This document shows positions 19,921 through 31,887 of a stretch of DNA of 64,000 bases, one piece after another. This DNA is from Apiosordaria backusii. Its lineage: Eukaryota; Ascomycota; Sordariomycetes; Sordariales; Lasiosphaeriaceae. Where the stretch lies: positions 992,001 through 1,056,000 of the forward strand of contig JAUKTV010000014.1 of assembly GCA_030549205.1 (NCBI GenBank). Reading direction: 5' to 3'. Within the stretch, counting starts at the first letter, position 1. Every line of letters begins with the position of its first letter. Under the pieces are notes generated by a model, which was not told the origin of the DNA, made no database searches, and saw nothing but the letters and a program-made list of their open reading frames with translations. Made by a program: the position numbers and the translations under genes.

Positions 19921-22460
19921 CTATTTCATCTCGGACTGCATCATTTTCGCTGATATCGCCGAGTCGTTTTGTGGCGAGCCGCTATGATATGGGTCTGAAT
20001 CGCTGTCGACATCGGCATCAGAGTGGTGATTATTCCGTGGCGGTGAAGACCTCACGATCTTGATCCCAACCGGAGTAAGGGCCCACGGCGACACCTTCTG
20101 TAAGTCATCCCCATTACTGTCCTCAATCGCCACTGCCGAGTCGTTTCCTGGATGGCTAGGGGATGGCAAAGGCTTTGAGAAGTCGTAACCAGGTATCTCA
20201 GGCTCATGGAAAAAAGCGTGCTCCACCGGCCGTCCAGCACGCAAGCTACCATGGCTCTGGCTAGTACGCTTGAGTCGCGGTTTGCTACTGGCGCGCGGTC
20301 TGCTTGCGGTGCGTCGGTGGGCCGTCCGGTGTCCGTTGCTACTGCGGATGCTCATCTCCAACCTTTCATCCTCTTCCGACTGCGTGTCTGTCCAATCGTC
20401 CTCCATATCTTGCATATTCTGGAAGAGCTTTCTATGCCTGGCCGCCAACAGTTGGATACTGCCGCCAGAATTCCGACGTCTTCTGTGCAAATTATCTTCA
20501 GGTGTTGCTTCTCCAGACGATGGCTCATGAGTCCTATGAGCCGGACGCGCGTAAATTCCTGTACAGGCCTCGGCACTCGTGCCTCTGCTGTGGAGCGTTT
20601 TCCTCGTTGGGATCTGCGCTTCTGAAGTGCCTGCCAGGCGGCGAAGGTCGACTTGGCTCTTGCTGAAAACCACACGAGCTCTCAAACTGTGAACGGCATG
20701 GTCCAGCGCCAGCTCGATCGCTAATCTGTCCCGAATACGACTTAGCTTCGGCCAGGTAGCTCTTTCACCAATCAAGCAGTTCCGCATCATGAAGTCCGGG
20801 GTGGGATTCTTCAGGATCAGCGGCAAATCGTGTACGGCAGTCTCGGGAAGAATGGTGATGTCGCCCGAGTACTTCTGGCTCAGGATGCAGCGCAGCTTGG
20901 TAAACAGATTGGGAAATATGCCCAACTCTGTCATGAAGTGAAGTCTGTGCAGCGTTTCTTCTTTCGCCAACGATGTGAGGGTATCTAGCCATGCCCCTCT
21001 GTCTTGGGAAGCTTTTTGGTGACGAAGCTTTCCTGGAGTTGTCGCCGGATAGAGACGATCGTCTTTGGAGAGAAACGGTACAACATGTGGGTTGACTTGT
21101 GAGACGATAAAGTGGTTGACGTTGAACATCTCGGCAAGTCGAGTCATGGGGAGGTCATTGTCCACCGAGCCATCGATCCAGCGTTGTGGCGTCGGGTTCC
21201 AAGGCACATGGGCACCAGTTGCTGGATCCTTCACCAACAAAGGAGCGGCCTGGAAGACAAGGGGGACCGAGCAGGATGCTGCCACAGCTGACCAGATCAT
21301 GACATTGGGGGCCGTGATATAGTTGAGGAGCCTAGGCAGCTCATAAATCGATGCCGACGAGACACAAATGTTGCATATCCGTCTTGTTCGGTTGTAGGCC
21401 TCCTGGAACGTCACATCGCCGAGCCAGATTCGCATTACTCTGGTCAAATGGGAGATATCCGCCCAGCATCCTTCTGTGAGGAGTCGTCGAATGTGATCAG
21501 AAAGACATTCCTGCTCGCCCTCAAAGACGCCCAAGTCACCATAAGGGAACGCCTCAACCAGAGCAGGAATTTCTTCGTCCTTGCGGGTGCAAATGACAGC
21601 ACAGACGATAGACCCAGCCGAAGCACCGGAAATAATGCGCGGTAGAAGTCTTGATTCATAGAGTGCTTTGAGGACGCCGATGTGGGACATGCCGAAAGTC
21701 GCACCGCCGCTCAGGAGTAGAGCACTCCTTCCAAAACTTTGTCGAGCATAGAGCATCCCTTCAAGCAAGTCTTTGGATTCCATGCCTGTTGGAATTGAGT
21801 AGGCACTTTTTTCTACCAAGGCCTCAACTGTCTTCACCGCCGAGTCGACATAGCGTTCAATCAGGCTCTTGGTCCCGATATACGAGTGGCGGTAAAGGTC
21901 GATGTTGCCCATCCCACCGAGGTCACGCGACAGGGCTGTTCGGATGAGATACATCATCGTGCTGATATCGCAGTCCGTTCGGGCAGCATCCAGCTCTCTG
22001 AGCTTAAGTCGGATTAGTTGGGGGTGGTAGTCGCCACTTGGGTCGTCGAGCTTCCATTCATCGTTTCCCTCGAGCGTATCCAGCTCCTTGGCAGCAGCGT
22101 TCCAATCATTTAGTGAAGTAGCCTGCGTAGTGTTAGTACAAGACCACCCAAACCCGCAACATGGCCACAAAGTCTCTGGTTGCTTACGTTGTGCATACGC
22201 GCTGCCAGTATCTGCATCCTCTCCTCCATCCGCCTCTTATCCTCGCGCTCCGACTCGGTGAGGCCATCCCGCCATGATAGAACAAGGTTGCTGGCGTTTC
22301 GCACGATCTTGGTTAGTGGGGGGATGGATCTGTGTGGATGTGGTGTTTTCTTCTTCAATCTTAGAGGCTCGGGCCTCTTGGACTTGGACGCCTTGAGCTT
22401 GCCATCCTCGCCGCTGTTGACTTGGATGAGGGGAGGGCCACGAAGGAGCAGGTTCGTCAT
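19921..22460 (-). CDS. Patatin-like phospholipase / triacylglycerol lipase (Tgl3/4/5 type)
   Basis: Two exons, 22460-22188 and 22122-19921, give 824 residues. After a basic N terminus comes the DUF3336-type region (WNAAAKELD.LEGNDEWK) typical of fungal and plant lipid-droplet lipases of the Tgl/SDP1 group. The patatin core follows: oxyanion loop SGGATFG, nucleophile elbow GASAGS with Ser at about 258, and the Asp of the dyad in WIDGSVDNDLP at about 408. Such enzymes release fatty acids from triacylglycerol or lysophospholipid at lipid droplets. The C-terminal 250 residues are Ser/Arg-rich, with many possible phosphorylation sites, and low in complexity. Length matches Tgl4/Tgl5. The branch point TACTAACAC is clear in the intron. 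Confidence 0.9.
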
Positions 22461-24091
22461 TGCGGAGAAGTGACGACAGAGGAGGGGGGGAGGAGGAGGA
22501 ACAGGAGTAACGGAAAGGAAGAGGATTGGTCGCGGGCAGCTGGTGGGCAGGTTGGAGGTAGGTCGTTAAACAGGAGGTCTAAGCATCTGGAATCGAGGGT
22601 TGCGTGGGCCGACTGGTATCCTCACGGCTGGTCTAGACACGCTTGGGCCTACAGCTTGTGACGTAGCGTCCGTTCAGGGGTCAACGGTCAAGAAGACGGA
22701 GCGGGCGTTTGAGTAAGTTTGTCGAGATGGAGATAGACGCGCCGCGAGTCGGGGAACACCGTTGAGGAGGCGCAAATCATGGCAGACAACAGGAGAAAAG
22801 TACCAGAGGGAGGCAGGGCATCAAGTACATACATTTTGTTGATGCGCCGGTGGCCGGAGCAAACGACGAAAAAGGCCACCTGACGATGTCCTGCAGACAG
22901 GGATTCAACGAGTGCTGAAGGGTCCGGAACAAAGACAGCAAGCGTGGGGAAGATGCAGCAGCACCTGCGGGACGATCTGGGGTGCGCAGCTGACCCCAGA
23001 ATATCAGTTCTGGGCATCTCAGCGGCCCGCCCCACGGCTTCCAGCCAATCAACGTCTCTGACAGCCCAGCAATCATTGAAACAGCAGGTTTCCTGATAGG
23101 CCAGACGGTCGTGTTTCCACTGCACTTCATGACCTCAGTATTGATACGGGAAACTGGGGAACATCCCGAGATGTGTGCATAGCCGAAGCAATGTGAAAGC
23201 AAGACATGCAGCACTGCTTCGATACCTAGGTTGCACTGGGGCGGGAGTGTAAGGTAGCCGACGACGGAATGCGGGGTTGTGATGCAAAGAGAAGGCATCA
23301 TGGACGAACCCTACTTGTGAATCATTCATCAAGGTCTGACCTCGGAGGTTGACCATTACCAAGGCAACGCTTTCCTGGTAATGCTCTGCGTGACGACTCA
23401 AGTCAAGGAGTGTTGTGTTCTTTCTTTTGTAAAGACAAGATCAGGTATGCCTCCAAGCTGCAGTGTAGCAGTTGGGCAGGGCGGGCGTTGCTTGGGGGCT
23501 CATGCTTTTCACATGTCAGGGTTTATCAGAGCACATGCTGAATATAAAACTGCGGGGATTTTCACCACTCTGCTGCCTGCCAACACATGGATTAGAATGC
23601 TTCTCCGCAACACGTGGAAATCGGGTGTCGGCATTGTAAGGCCGCATTGTAAGAAAGAACTTGAAGCATCTGATGATGGTCTTGGAGCGTTTCGATGCTC
23701 AAGAAAGCAAAATGTTATGTTTTGCAAGCCCCAGCCTCCCACAGGTAGGATGAATCGTTGGCATATCGAAAGATATAAAACAACAGAATAGGCCTGTACC
23801 ACTATCCTATACGCACCCATGATGGGAGAATGCAGACTGTCATCTCTCAGGGGGAGACAAGGATGACCGGATGGTACGGAGTACGGATGCCACCAAGGGT
23901 CATCATCGATTCTCTGATTGGCCATCCGAGACCCACCCGACCGGCAGTCAGATTTGGGGAAACCTTTGGAGCTGCGAGATGGAAGATAACGCGCGTCCAC
24001 AGCATCAACCTTCACGGCGACGACATGGCGGACTGCGTCCCGCCCGATTCCTGTCCGCCCTGCTCCCTCATGGCAAGCTGAACCTCAGGGT
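22461..24091. other. Intergenic, no gene supported
   Basis: 1.63 kb upstream of both flanking genes. Several open stretches up to 174 codons lack an ATG context, splice logic or family similarity, so I do not call them. It probably contains the divergent promoters of the patatin and hydrolase genes. Confidence 0.4.
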
Positions 24092-25683
24092 ATGCAGCCG
24101 AAAATGCTGCCAGAACCCAACATCACCTTCACGGTGCCGAGTCTCCATGACGGCATCGATATCAACTGTCGCGTCTACCACCCCGACTCGCTTGCTCCCA
24201 CTTCCGACGCTGCCGGTTGGAAGAAACATGCCGCCATTTTCGCACACCCGTACGCACCTCTCGGCGGCAGCTCCGATGATGCCGTAGTTGGCATCGTCGC
24301 CGGTGCCCTGTTACGCATGGGGTTTCTTGTTGGCACCTTCAATTTCAGAGGAGCTCATGGGTCGGCTGGAAAGACTTCGTGGACGGGAAAGGCTGAACAG
24401 GCCGACTACAAGTCCGTGGTGGGATTCATCACCCACTATGCCCATTGCCTAGACCCTTTTCGAAACATCACTCTTCGACGGTCAGGATCTAAAGTACGCG
24501 AGAATGAGGTCGAATTGCAAGGCAGACTGGCAGGCAAAATTCGGCTACAGCCGCCTACACCAGACACAACATCGTCGGAAACAGACTTGCTTGCCGCTAC
24601 CAACAATAAGCCTGTTCTTTTGCTGGGTGGTTATTCATATGGCTCTATGATCACTGCTCAGCTGCCAGACATTGAAGCAGTCATGGCCTTGTTTGAGGCA
24701 CCTGAAAATGGAACACCGGCTGCAGAAATCCGACTGCGCGCAGAGCATCTCGCCGAGAAACAGAATACAACCTTGGCTAGCCTACGAGCTGCTTCTCAAA
24801 ATGCCGGATCGCCTCGTCGAGCCGGGGGACTCCGCGTTGGTGGATTTGAAGACAATCACAGACCGCTTGAGCCCAGACGTTCTTTGTCTGTGGAATTAGA
24901 GGAAAGAATACGGCATGGGATCGAAGAGCTCATGGCCAAAACAAAAAAGGGACACAAGGCATCCCAATCAACTGAGGGACGAGGCACTCGTGGTCAGGAC
25001 GCCACTGGCGAGGCAACTGAACCGACCTCCAAACAGGACGCTGCAGATCACCTACCCCCTATTCTAGGACTAACTCAGTACCGGCCAGCATATTTGTTGG
25101 TATCACCCCTTCAGGGTGTCGTCACGAACCTCGTCACCATGTCAGTCCCAACACCAATATCCAGCCTTGCTCGGAAAGCCTGGAATCGGCTGCCGGCAAA
25201 GCCAGGCAAAAAAGCTCACACGCCACCAGAAACTCAGAAATCAGTTGGTAGGTACATGTTGCTTTGCTTCTTTCACTTTCGTTTCCATGATGACCACACT
25301 ACGTTAACCCAGCTCACTCAGACGCAATACATGCGGATGCTGAAGACGCGTATTATCTACTCCTGACTTCTTCTCTCTCTCTCTCTCTCTCTTTCCTCTG
25401 TAGAACTCTGTCTAGTTCTGGGCTAACGGTGCTGATCCCAGCAGACAATCCTGAGACTAAACTGGTTCAAAACGACACGCTGGTCATATACGGAGACAGC
25501 GATATCTTTTCGCCAGTCCGTAAACTGAGGACATGGACTTCCCGGTTACAAGCGGTTCCCAACTCCAAATTTCGAGCTCACGAAGTGTCCAGTGCAACAC
25601 ACTTCTGGGCACAAGCGAAGGTTGCGCAAACTCTCAGGGATGCTGTCATGGTCTTCGCCGAGTCGCTGCTTGTTGAAACATGA
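24092..25683 (+). CDS. Alpha/beta hydrolase (AB hydrolase-1 fold)
   Basis: Two exons, 24092-25247 and 25445-25683, give 464 residues. The fold is visible as AIFAHPYAPLGG (oxyanion region), NFRGAHGS, the nucleophile elbow GGYSYGS with Ser at about 182, then after a long hydrophilic insert the strand TLVIYGDSDIFSP carrying the acidic residue and SATHFW carrying the His. The insert of about 150 residues between nucleophile and acid is Lys/Glu/Ser-rich and probably disordered. The intron is long for this window (197 nt) and contains a (TC)n tract. The substrate is not known; it may be an esterase or thioesterase. It converges on the next hydrolase, 108 bp between stops. Confidence 0.75.
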
Positions 25684-25791
25684 GTCATCGGATCCCATTG
25701 CCTATGTAGCTATGGCTGCCAGTGATCTACCAGAATCGGGTGACAGCAACATCATCGAAGATCAACCTCCCATATGCCTGTTACACTAATT

Positions 25792-26781
25792 CTACAATTT
25801 TTGGAGTATGGCAACTCTGTTCTGCACCGCCTTCTTCGTCACGGGGCATTCATGGCCCAACCACTCCCAAGCATGGGGAACTCCTGGATAGAGATGGAAC
25901 TCCACATCCACCTTGCCCGCGAGGAGCTTTCCACCAAACGCGTTCACCTCGTCCTTGAACAAGTCCAGCCCTCCAACATCAAGATATGTCGGTGGCAATC
26001 CAGATAGATCATCGGCCCGTGCCGGCGCCGCATACACGCTCACATCGGGGCTGCCCGCCGTTCTGGCTCCCGCACCGCCTAAGTAGGCCTCCCAGCCAAT
26101 TTCATTCTTCTTGTTTGTCCACGTCAGGTGCTCGTTCAGGGGGTGATCTTCCCCAATGCGGGTCCTGTCGTCAAGCATGGGGTAGATCAACACCAGCTTC
26201 TTGATCGCGGGCTCAAACTTGTTGTCGCGAGCCTTGAGCGCCAGGCCAGCGGCTAGTCCACCGCCGGCGCTGGTGCCCATGACTGCAATTCTCTTTGGGT
26301 CGATTTTCTGTTCTTCGGCATTGTCACGGAGGTATTCCAACGCGGCGTAGGCATCTTCAAGTGGTTTTGGGAACGGGGCCTCGGGGGAGAGGCGGTAGGT
26401 GGGGGCGTAGAAGGTTAGGCCTGTCTCGACGGCGTAGCGGATGATGTCCTTTCGGAAGGAGGAGACCGAGCCGGAGACGAAGCCTCCGCCGTGGAGGTAA
26501 AGCACGCAGGGGCTTCCTGATGGGGGTGGCGATGAGGTCGGCGGGGGAGTGAAGCGGTGGAGCTTGAGTTGGGTGCCGTCGGCGGACTTGTATGAGAGTT
26601 CTGTTTCGGCGACCCTGCTCCGCGCGGGACAGGGAAAGTGGCTCATCACAGCCTCGATGACCCAGTCATTTTGCTCGCGGAGGGAGGACGCGTCGGTTGG
26701 GACGGGAGGGACGTAGGATGCGTAGGGTGCTATGGCGCGGGCGTAGTCCGGGTCGAGCGTCAGTTTCTGGTCGGAAGACAT
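25792..26781 (-). CDS. Alpha/beta hydrolase-3, hormone-sensitive-lipase type esterase
   Basis: One exon, 329 residues. The HSL-family oxyanion motif HGGGF is at 97-101, the nucleophile elbow GTSAGG at 169-174 (Ser171), the acid lies in YLDVGGLDLFKDE and the His in GVPHAWE near the end. No signal peptide is present, so it is likely a cytosolic carboxylesterase acting on small esters or secondary metabolites. Length is normal for fungal members. It is tail-to-tail with the preceding hydrolase but from a different subfamily, so they are not recent duplicates. Confidence 0.9.
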   Translation of the reverse strand: MSSDQKLTLDPDYARAIAPYASYVPPVPTDASSLREQNDWVIEAVMSHFPCPARSRVAETELSYKSADGTQLKLHRFTPPPTSSPPPSGSPCVLYLHGGGFVSGSVSSFRKDIIRYAVETGLTFYAPTYRLSPEAPFPKPLEDAYAALEYLRDNAEEQKIDPKRIAVMGTSAGGGLAAGLALKARDNKFEPAIKKLVLIYPMLDDRTRIGEDHPLNEHLTWTNKKNEIGWEAYLGGAGARTAGSPDVSVYAAPARADDLSGLPPTYLDVGGLDLFKDEVNAFGGKLLAGKVDVEFHLYPGVPHAWEWLGHECPVTKKAVQNRVAILQKL

Positions 26782-28491
26782 TTTGTATAGACGGGTGCGC
26801 TTCTAGCTGAAGAAAGTAGAGTAGCTGATGTCTTGTTGGCGAGTTCGAGTGTCGCCAACTTCTGGTTTGAGCATATATACCCTTGAACCTTACTCTTGGG
26901 CCTTGCCGCAGCCGAAACGTGCACGAAGATAAACGGACCGGCTGTTTGGGAGCCAGGAAGCTTTGAACTTTCTGATTCTTTAGCGCTGAAGACTACCCAA
27001 CCTTTGAATTAGCAGGAGACCGTCAAAGATCAGCATGAGACGGTCCATCTTTTAGTGCCAGGACCATCTTCATTTATGTCCCTGAGCATGTTTTTGTTTC
27101 GGCAGAAACCCTTCTGATTCCATTCCATTCCATCCATCCTTCTTTACTCAACCCAACGATACCCTCAGACTCGCGTCTAGATTTGCTTATGAAATTCCAA
27201 ATCACTCCCAATTAGAAAATATCAAAACTCCCTCACCCCCCAAGATAAACCTCCATTGACCATCCCATCCAGTAGCGCTACCAGTACCCATACTCCCTCC
27301 TCGTCGTGACCACCTCCCTATGCCACCCTTCCCAGTAATATTGACACCGTTCATCCGGACAGCCCGGATATCGTCGCACGTTATTGGTGTACTTCCTCTC
27401 TGTGATCAAAACACCCTCTTCTCGTCCGGGGATGTATGCGCATCCTCGATGGCCTGCGTTTCGTCAGCACCCTTCCCTCTCCACTTTGATTTCTACTTTC
27501 ACTCTCAGTTTTTACCAACTCTTTTTTTTTCCTTTTTTTTTTTCCAAACATCAAAAAAAAGAAAAAGTGAGACCAGGGAAGACGTATAACGTAAACGTAC
27601 ATTTGATAACCTTGATCTTGATAAAATGTCCACACGGCGCAAAGTGCAGTCGGACTTGTCTGCACATGGTTGTTTGCAAACGTCGCTTAGGTAGCTTGGC
27701 TCAACTACCACACCTAAGGTAGGTAGATAGGCGTAATCATATGATAGGTAGGTAGACGAGGGTGGTATTAACGAACTACCGTAATAAACTAGGTAGTTAT
27801 GATGTAGTAAATAGGTAGAGTAATTGTAAAAAGAATGTAAGAAATCCCTCTCATCGACTCCCCTCAGCACACAAGTGGAGTAGATCAAACAGATTTTGAA
27901 ACATACGACTCGTGTGTTTTTCATTTCTCTTTATCCAACGCGTGTGTGGATTACCCCCGCATCATGACACAAGACATCAAGAAAAACATAATCACGATCC
28001 CCCCCCTCCCCCCGCCCTCCCAGCTCTTTCATCACAGTCACACACACACACCCTTTCGGCAACTGACACACCAACACACCAACACACATGATGGCTGTTC
28101 CCAAAGTCACGTTCCACTACCGGCATTGTCGGGCCAGGCTCACTCGCTCACCACATGAAAAATCCAGAAGTGCATTCAACTTCAAATCAAAGTGATAATG
28201 TAATGCAGATAAAGACCGTAATCCATGCCTCTCCTCTGAGACTTTGGATCTACTTGGCTCTCTCCAACCAACTCTTCCCTCACTTGAAAGACAAATCAGA
28301 AACAGCAGTTTTGATTCATTTTACAAGACACAACGAAAACAACAAATGGGAAAAAGCAGGCTGGTTCTCTATTCATTTTGCTCGCCTATTACTAATGTAC
28401 CAAAAAACAACACATGAACGCTAAACACCATGCCAGAAACTCCAGACTGTTCAAGATCTTTCATCACCAATTTTTTATACAACAGGTCATA
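26782..28491. other. Intergenic, AT-rich with GGTAGGTAG words
   Basis: 1.7 kb without a supported gene. The stretch 27710-27830 repeats AGGTAGGTAG-type words, a common intergenic motif in Sordariomycetes. Poly-T runs lie at 27525-27545. The right part is the 3' flank of SPT5. Confidence 0.4.
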
Positions 28492-28509
28492 CCCCCCCCC
28501 CCCCCCCCC
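28492..28509 (-). repeat. Homopolymer: C18 on plus, G18 on the SPT5 mRNA strand
   Basis: Eighteen uninterrupted C residues abut the SPT5 stop codon (TGA, complement of 28510-28512), so the mRNA would read UGA followed directly by eighteen G. Confidence 0.95.
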
Positions 28510-31500
28510 TCAGTCATCATCCTCATATCCTCCACCAGCGGGTGTTTCTGCTGGATAGGGAGCCGGAGTAGGAGCGCCATAGTATCCGGAACCGGTAGCC
28601 GCAGGCGTAGGCGCACCAACAGCAGGTGTTGGCGCTGTATCCCCACCCCATCCGCCTTGCCATGCGCCGGGAGTTGGGGCACTGATGGGTCCGGGAGTCG
28701 GTGCCGTGTAGGCGCCTGGTGTCGGGGCGTTGAGAGCTCCGGGGGTGGGTGCGCTAAGACCGGCGCCGGGTGTGGGGGCATCAAAGGCATGGCCGCTGGG
28801 TCCAGGGGTGTAACCCCAGTCGCCGCCGCTAGCAGCTGGTGTCGGTGCGGAAAGACCGCCACCATAAGCCGGAGTCTTGGAGCCCCAAGTGTCGCCGCTC
28901 CCGCTGCCGCCATAAGCCGGTGTCTTAGATCCATGGCCAAAGCCGTCATGGGCTGGTGTTTTGGAGCCCGAGTTCCAAGCAGGCGTACGGCCACCGCTGC
29001 CGCCGTAAGCGGTCGCACCTCCATAGGCAGTCCGGTTGCCGTCGTATGGGTTGGCTGTCCGAGAACCATCCTGCCAGGCCGGGGTTCGTGCGCCAGAGGC
29101 ATTGCTGCTCCATGCAGGTGTACGAGAAGAAGCTAGATTCTCCGTTAGTGTCAATGTTGAGATAGCCAATGGCGAATAAAACTTACATGATGCGGCGCCC
29201 CAGGCTGGGGTTCGGCCGCCAGTGGCAGAAGCCACTGGGGTCCTGCCTCCTGACCAGTCTCCTCTTCCAGAACCGCTGCTATACCCACCACGTCCAGAGC
29301 CGCCGAATCCTCCACGTCCGCCGCGGGAGTAGATATCGATGGGCTTACCGGTGACCTTGTCCTTGAAGGCAAGATCCGCCTTGGGCACGGTGATGATCTT
29401 GCTCTTAGTGTGGAGCTCGACGCGCGCATGGGTATCTGTTGTATCCTTGACGATACCCAGCAAACCCTTGTAGCCTCCCCTCCGGATGGTGACGGTTTGG
29501 TTGATGGCGCGGTCAGGTCCGAAGCTCTTGGGGGGTGCCATGCGATTGTTCTCAGCAGGATTACGCTTCATGGCTGGGTTCATGGCGCTCAAATCGGGGC
29601 CGCCTTGGCTGTTGATACGACCACCCTTGGCAGCGATTGTGTTGACGTTGCCAGCACGTGTGACGAAAACACCCGCATTTTCGTTGGTGGTGTTGGTATG
29701 GAGGAAGACAAAAGATCGGTGAATGTGAAGAATCTTGCCCTGGCGTTGTTGCCCACCATACTCGCGAACAACATCGTCCAGGCGGATCTCTGAACCGCTT
29801 CTGTCAGCAGCCACAGCAGTTCTCCTTTTTGGGAGCTTGTTGGTAATCTGAGATGGCATAACCTGCCTAACCTCTCCATTTTGATCAAGTACCCCCAGTG
29901 ACTCGCGGTCGACCTTGACGATACAGCCAACGGTGGTAGCGTCAAGCTGCACCAAGTCAAGAAGTGAGTACTGGCCAAGCGAGCCTTGCCCACCGATGTC
30001 ACTGGCAGCACGCAGATCTTTGCTGAATACCGTGACCTCGGTGTTGGTCTGATCCGTAAGAAGTGTAACCCGATCCTGAGAAATCTTGACCACCATACCG
30101 ACTTCGTCACGGAAACGACTGCCGCCAATGACCTTGACGTGGTCACCGAGCTTGAACATCTTGCGAAGACCCTTGTTCGGCACCTCGATCGTTTGTCCAG
30201 CGAGATTTCCTTCCGTGACTCGGAGGGTGACAATGTCACCCCGGACATCAACGGCTTTGCCAACAACTCCACGTTGTTCGCCTTCATAGACCTCAATTAC
30301 ATCTCCAGGGACATATGCAACGTTGGCGCCACTGTCCTTCAAGCTAGCAGCAAGAGCCTTGAGATCGAGGTTTTCGGTACCATCTTCTGAGCCACCAGCG
30401 AACCTAGTGACCTCTTCAAGCGTAGGATTGACATCCTTGACGTCGAGTAACTGAATCTTGATATCCCTGACTTGGAACCCATTCTCAAATTCGTCACCCA
30501 TAAAGGTCCAGGAATTCGTCTGTGGGTTACCTTGAAGGTTTCTAGGGTTCTTTTTCCTAGCCTCAGCCTCACTGAAGAGACGCTGAGGTGGACGGGGTCC
30601 AGGAAGACCAGGGCGCTTGCGCTTTCCATCTGGACCAATGCCGTCGTCCCTGACACCGTAATCCAGACGAGGAATGAAGCGGACACGAGCTTCCAATCCA
30701 TTCTCCGTGACGTCAAGCACCTGAGCAAGATCTCCAGCATGCTTTGCAGGCCTCTTCATCCGTACCCAGGCACCAGGTGTCAGACTTGGGGTCTTGATGA
30801 CGCGCAAAAGATCGGGCATATCCTTGATGGGAACCAGGTCCATCTTGGTGCGAGGATAGACGTTGAGAATACCATCCAGAGAGAGCAGAATGTCGTTTTG
30901 GCGGCGCGCCTCGATATAAACGTAACCCTTCATGACCGAATTGGGGCCGGCACGCTCAAAGGCAGCGGTGATGGGCAGTTCGTTCTTGGTGCCAAGCCTC
31001 TCTTCGACACGGCGAATGATGGAGAAGACAACCTCACGCTCCTTGCCCTCCTTGCACCTGACAGCCCAGATGCCGGGATCGTCCACACTAGGGAGAAGAA
31101 GGCGCTTGGGTACAACGGCCATATCGCCATATCCTCTAGCAGGGGCGCGTTTGCCGTAGCGCTCACGCAAAATCTCGGCTTGCTTTTCAGCGTCAAGACT
31201 GGCTTCCAGCTCACGTCTCCGGTCGAGGTCACGATGTCTCCGGTCGTCGTTCATACCACCGCTGTCGGCAATATCGTCAGGGTGAGCATTGTCGATGAAG
31301 TCTTCTATCTCCTCGCCATCTCTTTCGTCGTCTTCGGCTTCGTCTTCGTCGTCGACCTCGGCTTCGATATCGAAGAAGTTGGGGCCGGCGTTCTTGCGAC
31401 GCTTGCGACGGTGACGCTGCGGGATTCAAGTCAGCAATTGAGGTAAGCCAGGCAACCCTCCTCCGCAGAGTGCCGGAGGTGTCCGCAGGTAAGAAGGGCG

Positions 31501-31887
31501 TGCAGAGAATCGAGGCGCAAGACTCACATGTTGTACATCATCCTCGTCATCCTCATCCTCTTCGTCTTCTTCATCCTCCTCATCATCATCTCCATGACCA
31601 CCACCCTCATCATCTTCATCTTCCTCCTCTTCTTCATCCTCGCCGCCCTCATCATCGGCGGCGATGCGAGGGCGCTTCGTGGTGCGATTGGAGGGGCGCT
31701 CATCTTCGTCTTCATCCTCGTCGTGTTCCTCTTCAGCTACCGGACTGCTACTGCGGTGGTCGTTCTTGCGGGACACGCGGGGGCTGCTGTTCTCGGCTTC
31801 ATTTTCCTCGTCGGACAGATCGGCTGGGGCAGGGTTGAAGTTATCGTCTTCTGACTCGGAGTCGCCTCCGTAATGGTTGTCGGCCAT
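28510..31887 (-). CDS. SPT5: Transcription elongation factor SPT5
   Basis: Three exons, 31887-31528, 31416-29187 and 29132-28510, give 1070 residues, close to yeast Spt5 (1063). The order of parts is diagnostic. First comes a very acidic N terminus (runs of Glu/Asp over residues 20-120). The NGN domain follows at about 230-320 (DPGIWAVRCKEGKEREVV), the surface that binds Spt4. Next are repeated KOW domains (PGAWVRMKRPAKHAGDLAQV, PGDVIEVYEGEQRGVVGKAV, LGDHVKVIGGSRFRDEVGMV and one near GYKGLLGIVKDTT). Last is a C-terminal repeat region of GGRTPAW / SKTPAYGG / APTPG units, the target of CDK9-type kinases. Spt4-Spt5 clamps RNA polymerase II for processive elongation and pausing. The second intron interrupts the repeat region. 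The start is ATG-ADNHYGG. Confidence 0.95.

Noticed and set aside
22777..23301. 174-codon minus-strand frame
   Set aside because: No recognisable domain, no splice-linked partners, composition like intergenic DNA.
28414..29136. 240-codon plus-strand frame
   Set aside because: Antisense to the SPT5 C-terminal repeats; its Ser/Gly/Arg repeats only mirror the TPAW repeats.
31524..31873. Frames on both strands with acidic or polar repeats
   Set aside because: Alternative-frame readings of the Glu/Asp-rich SPT5 N terminus.
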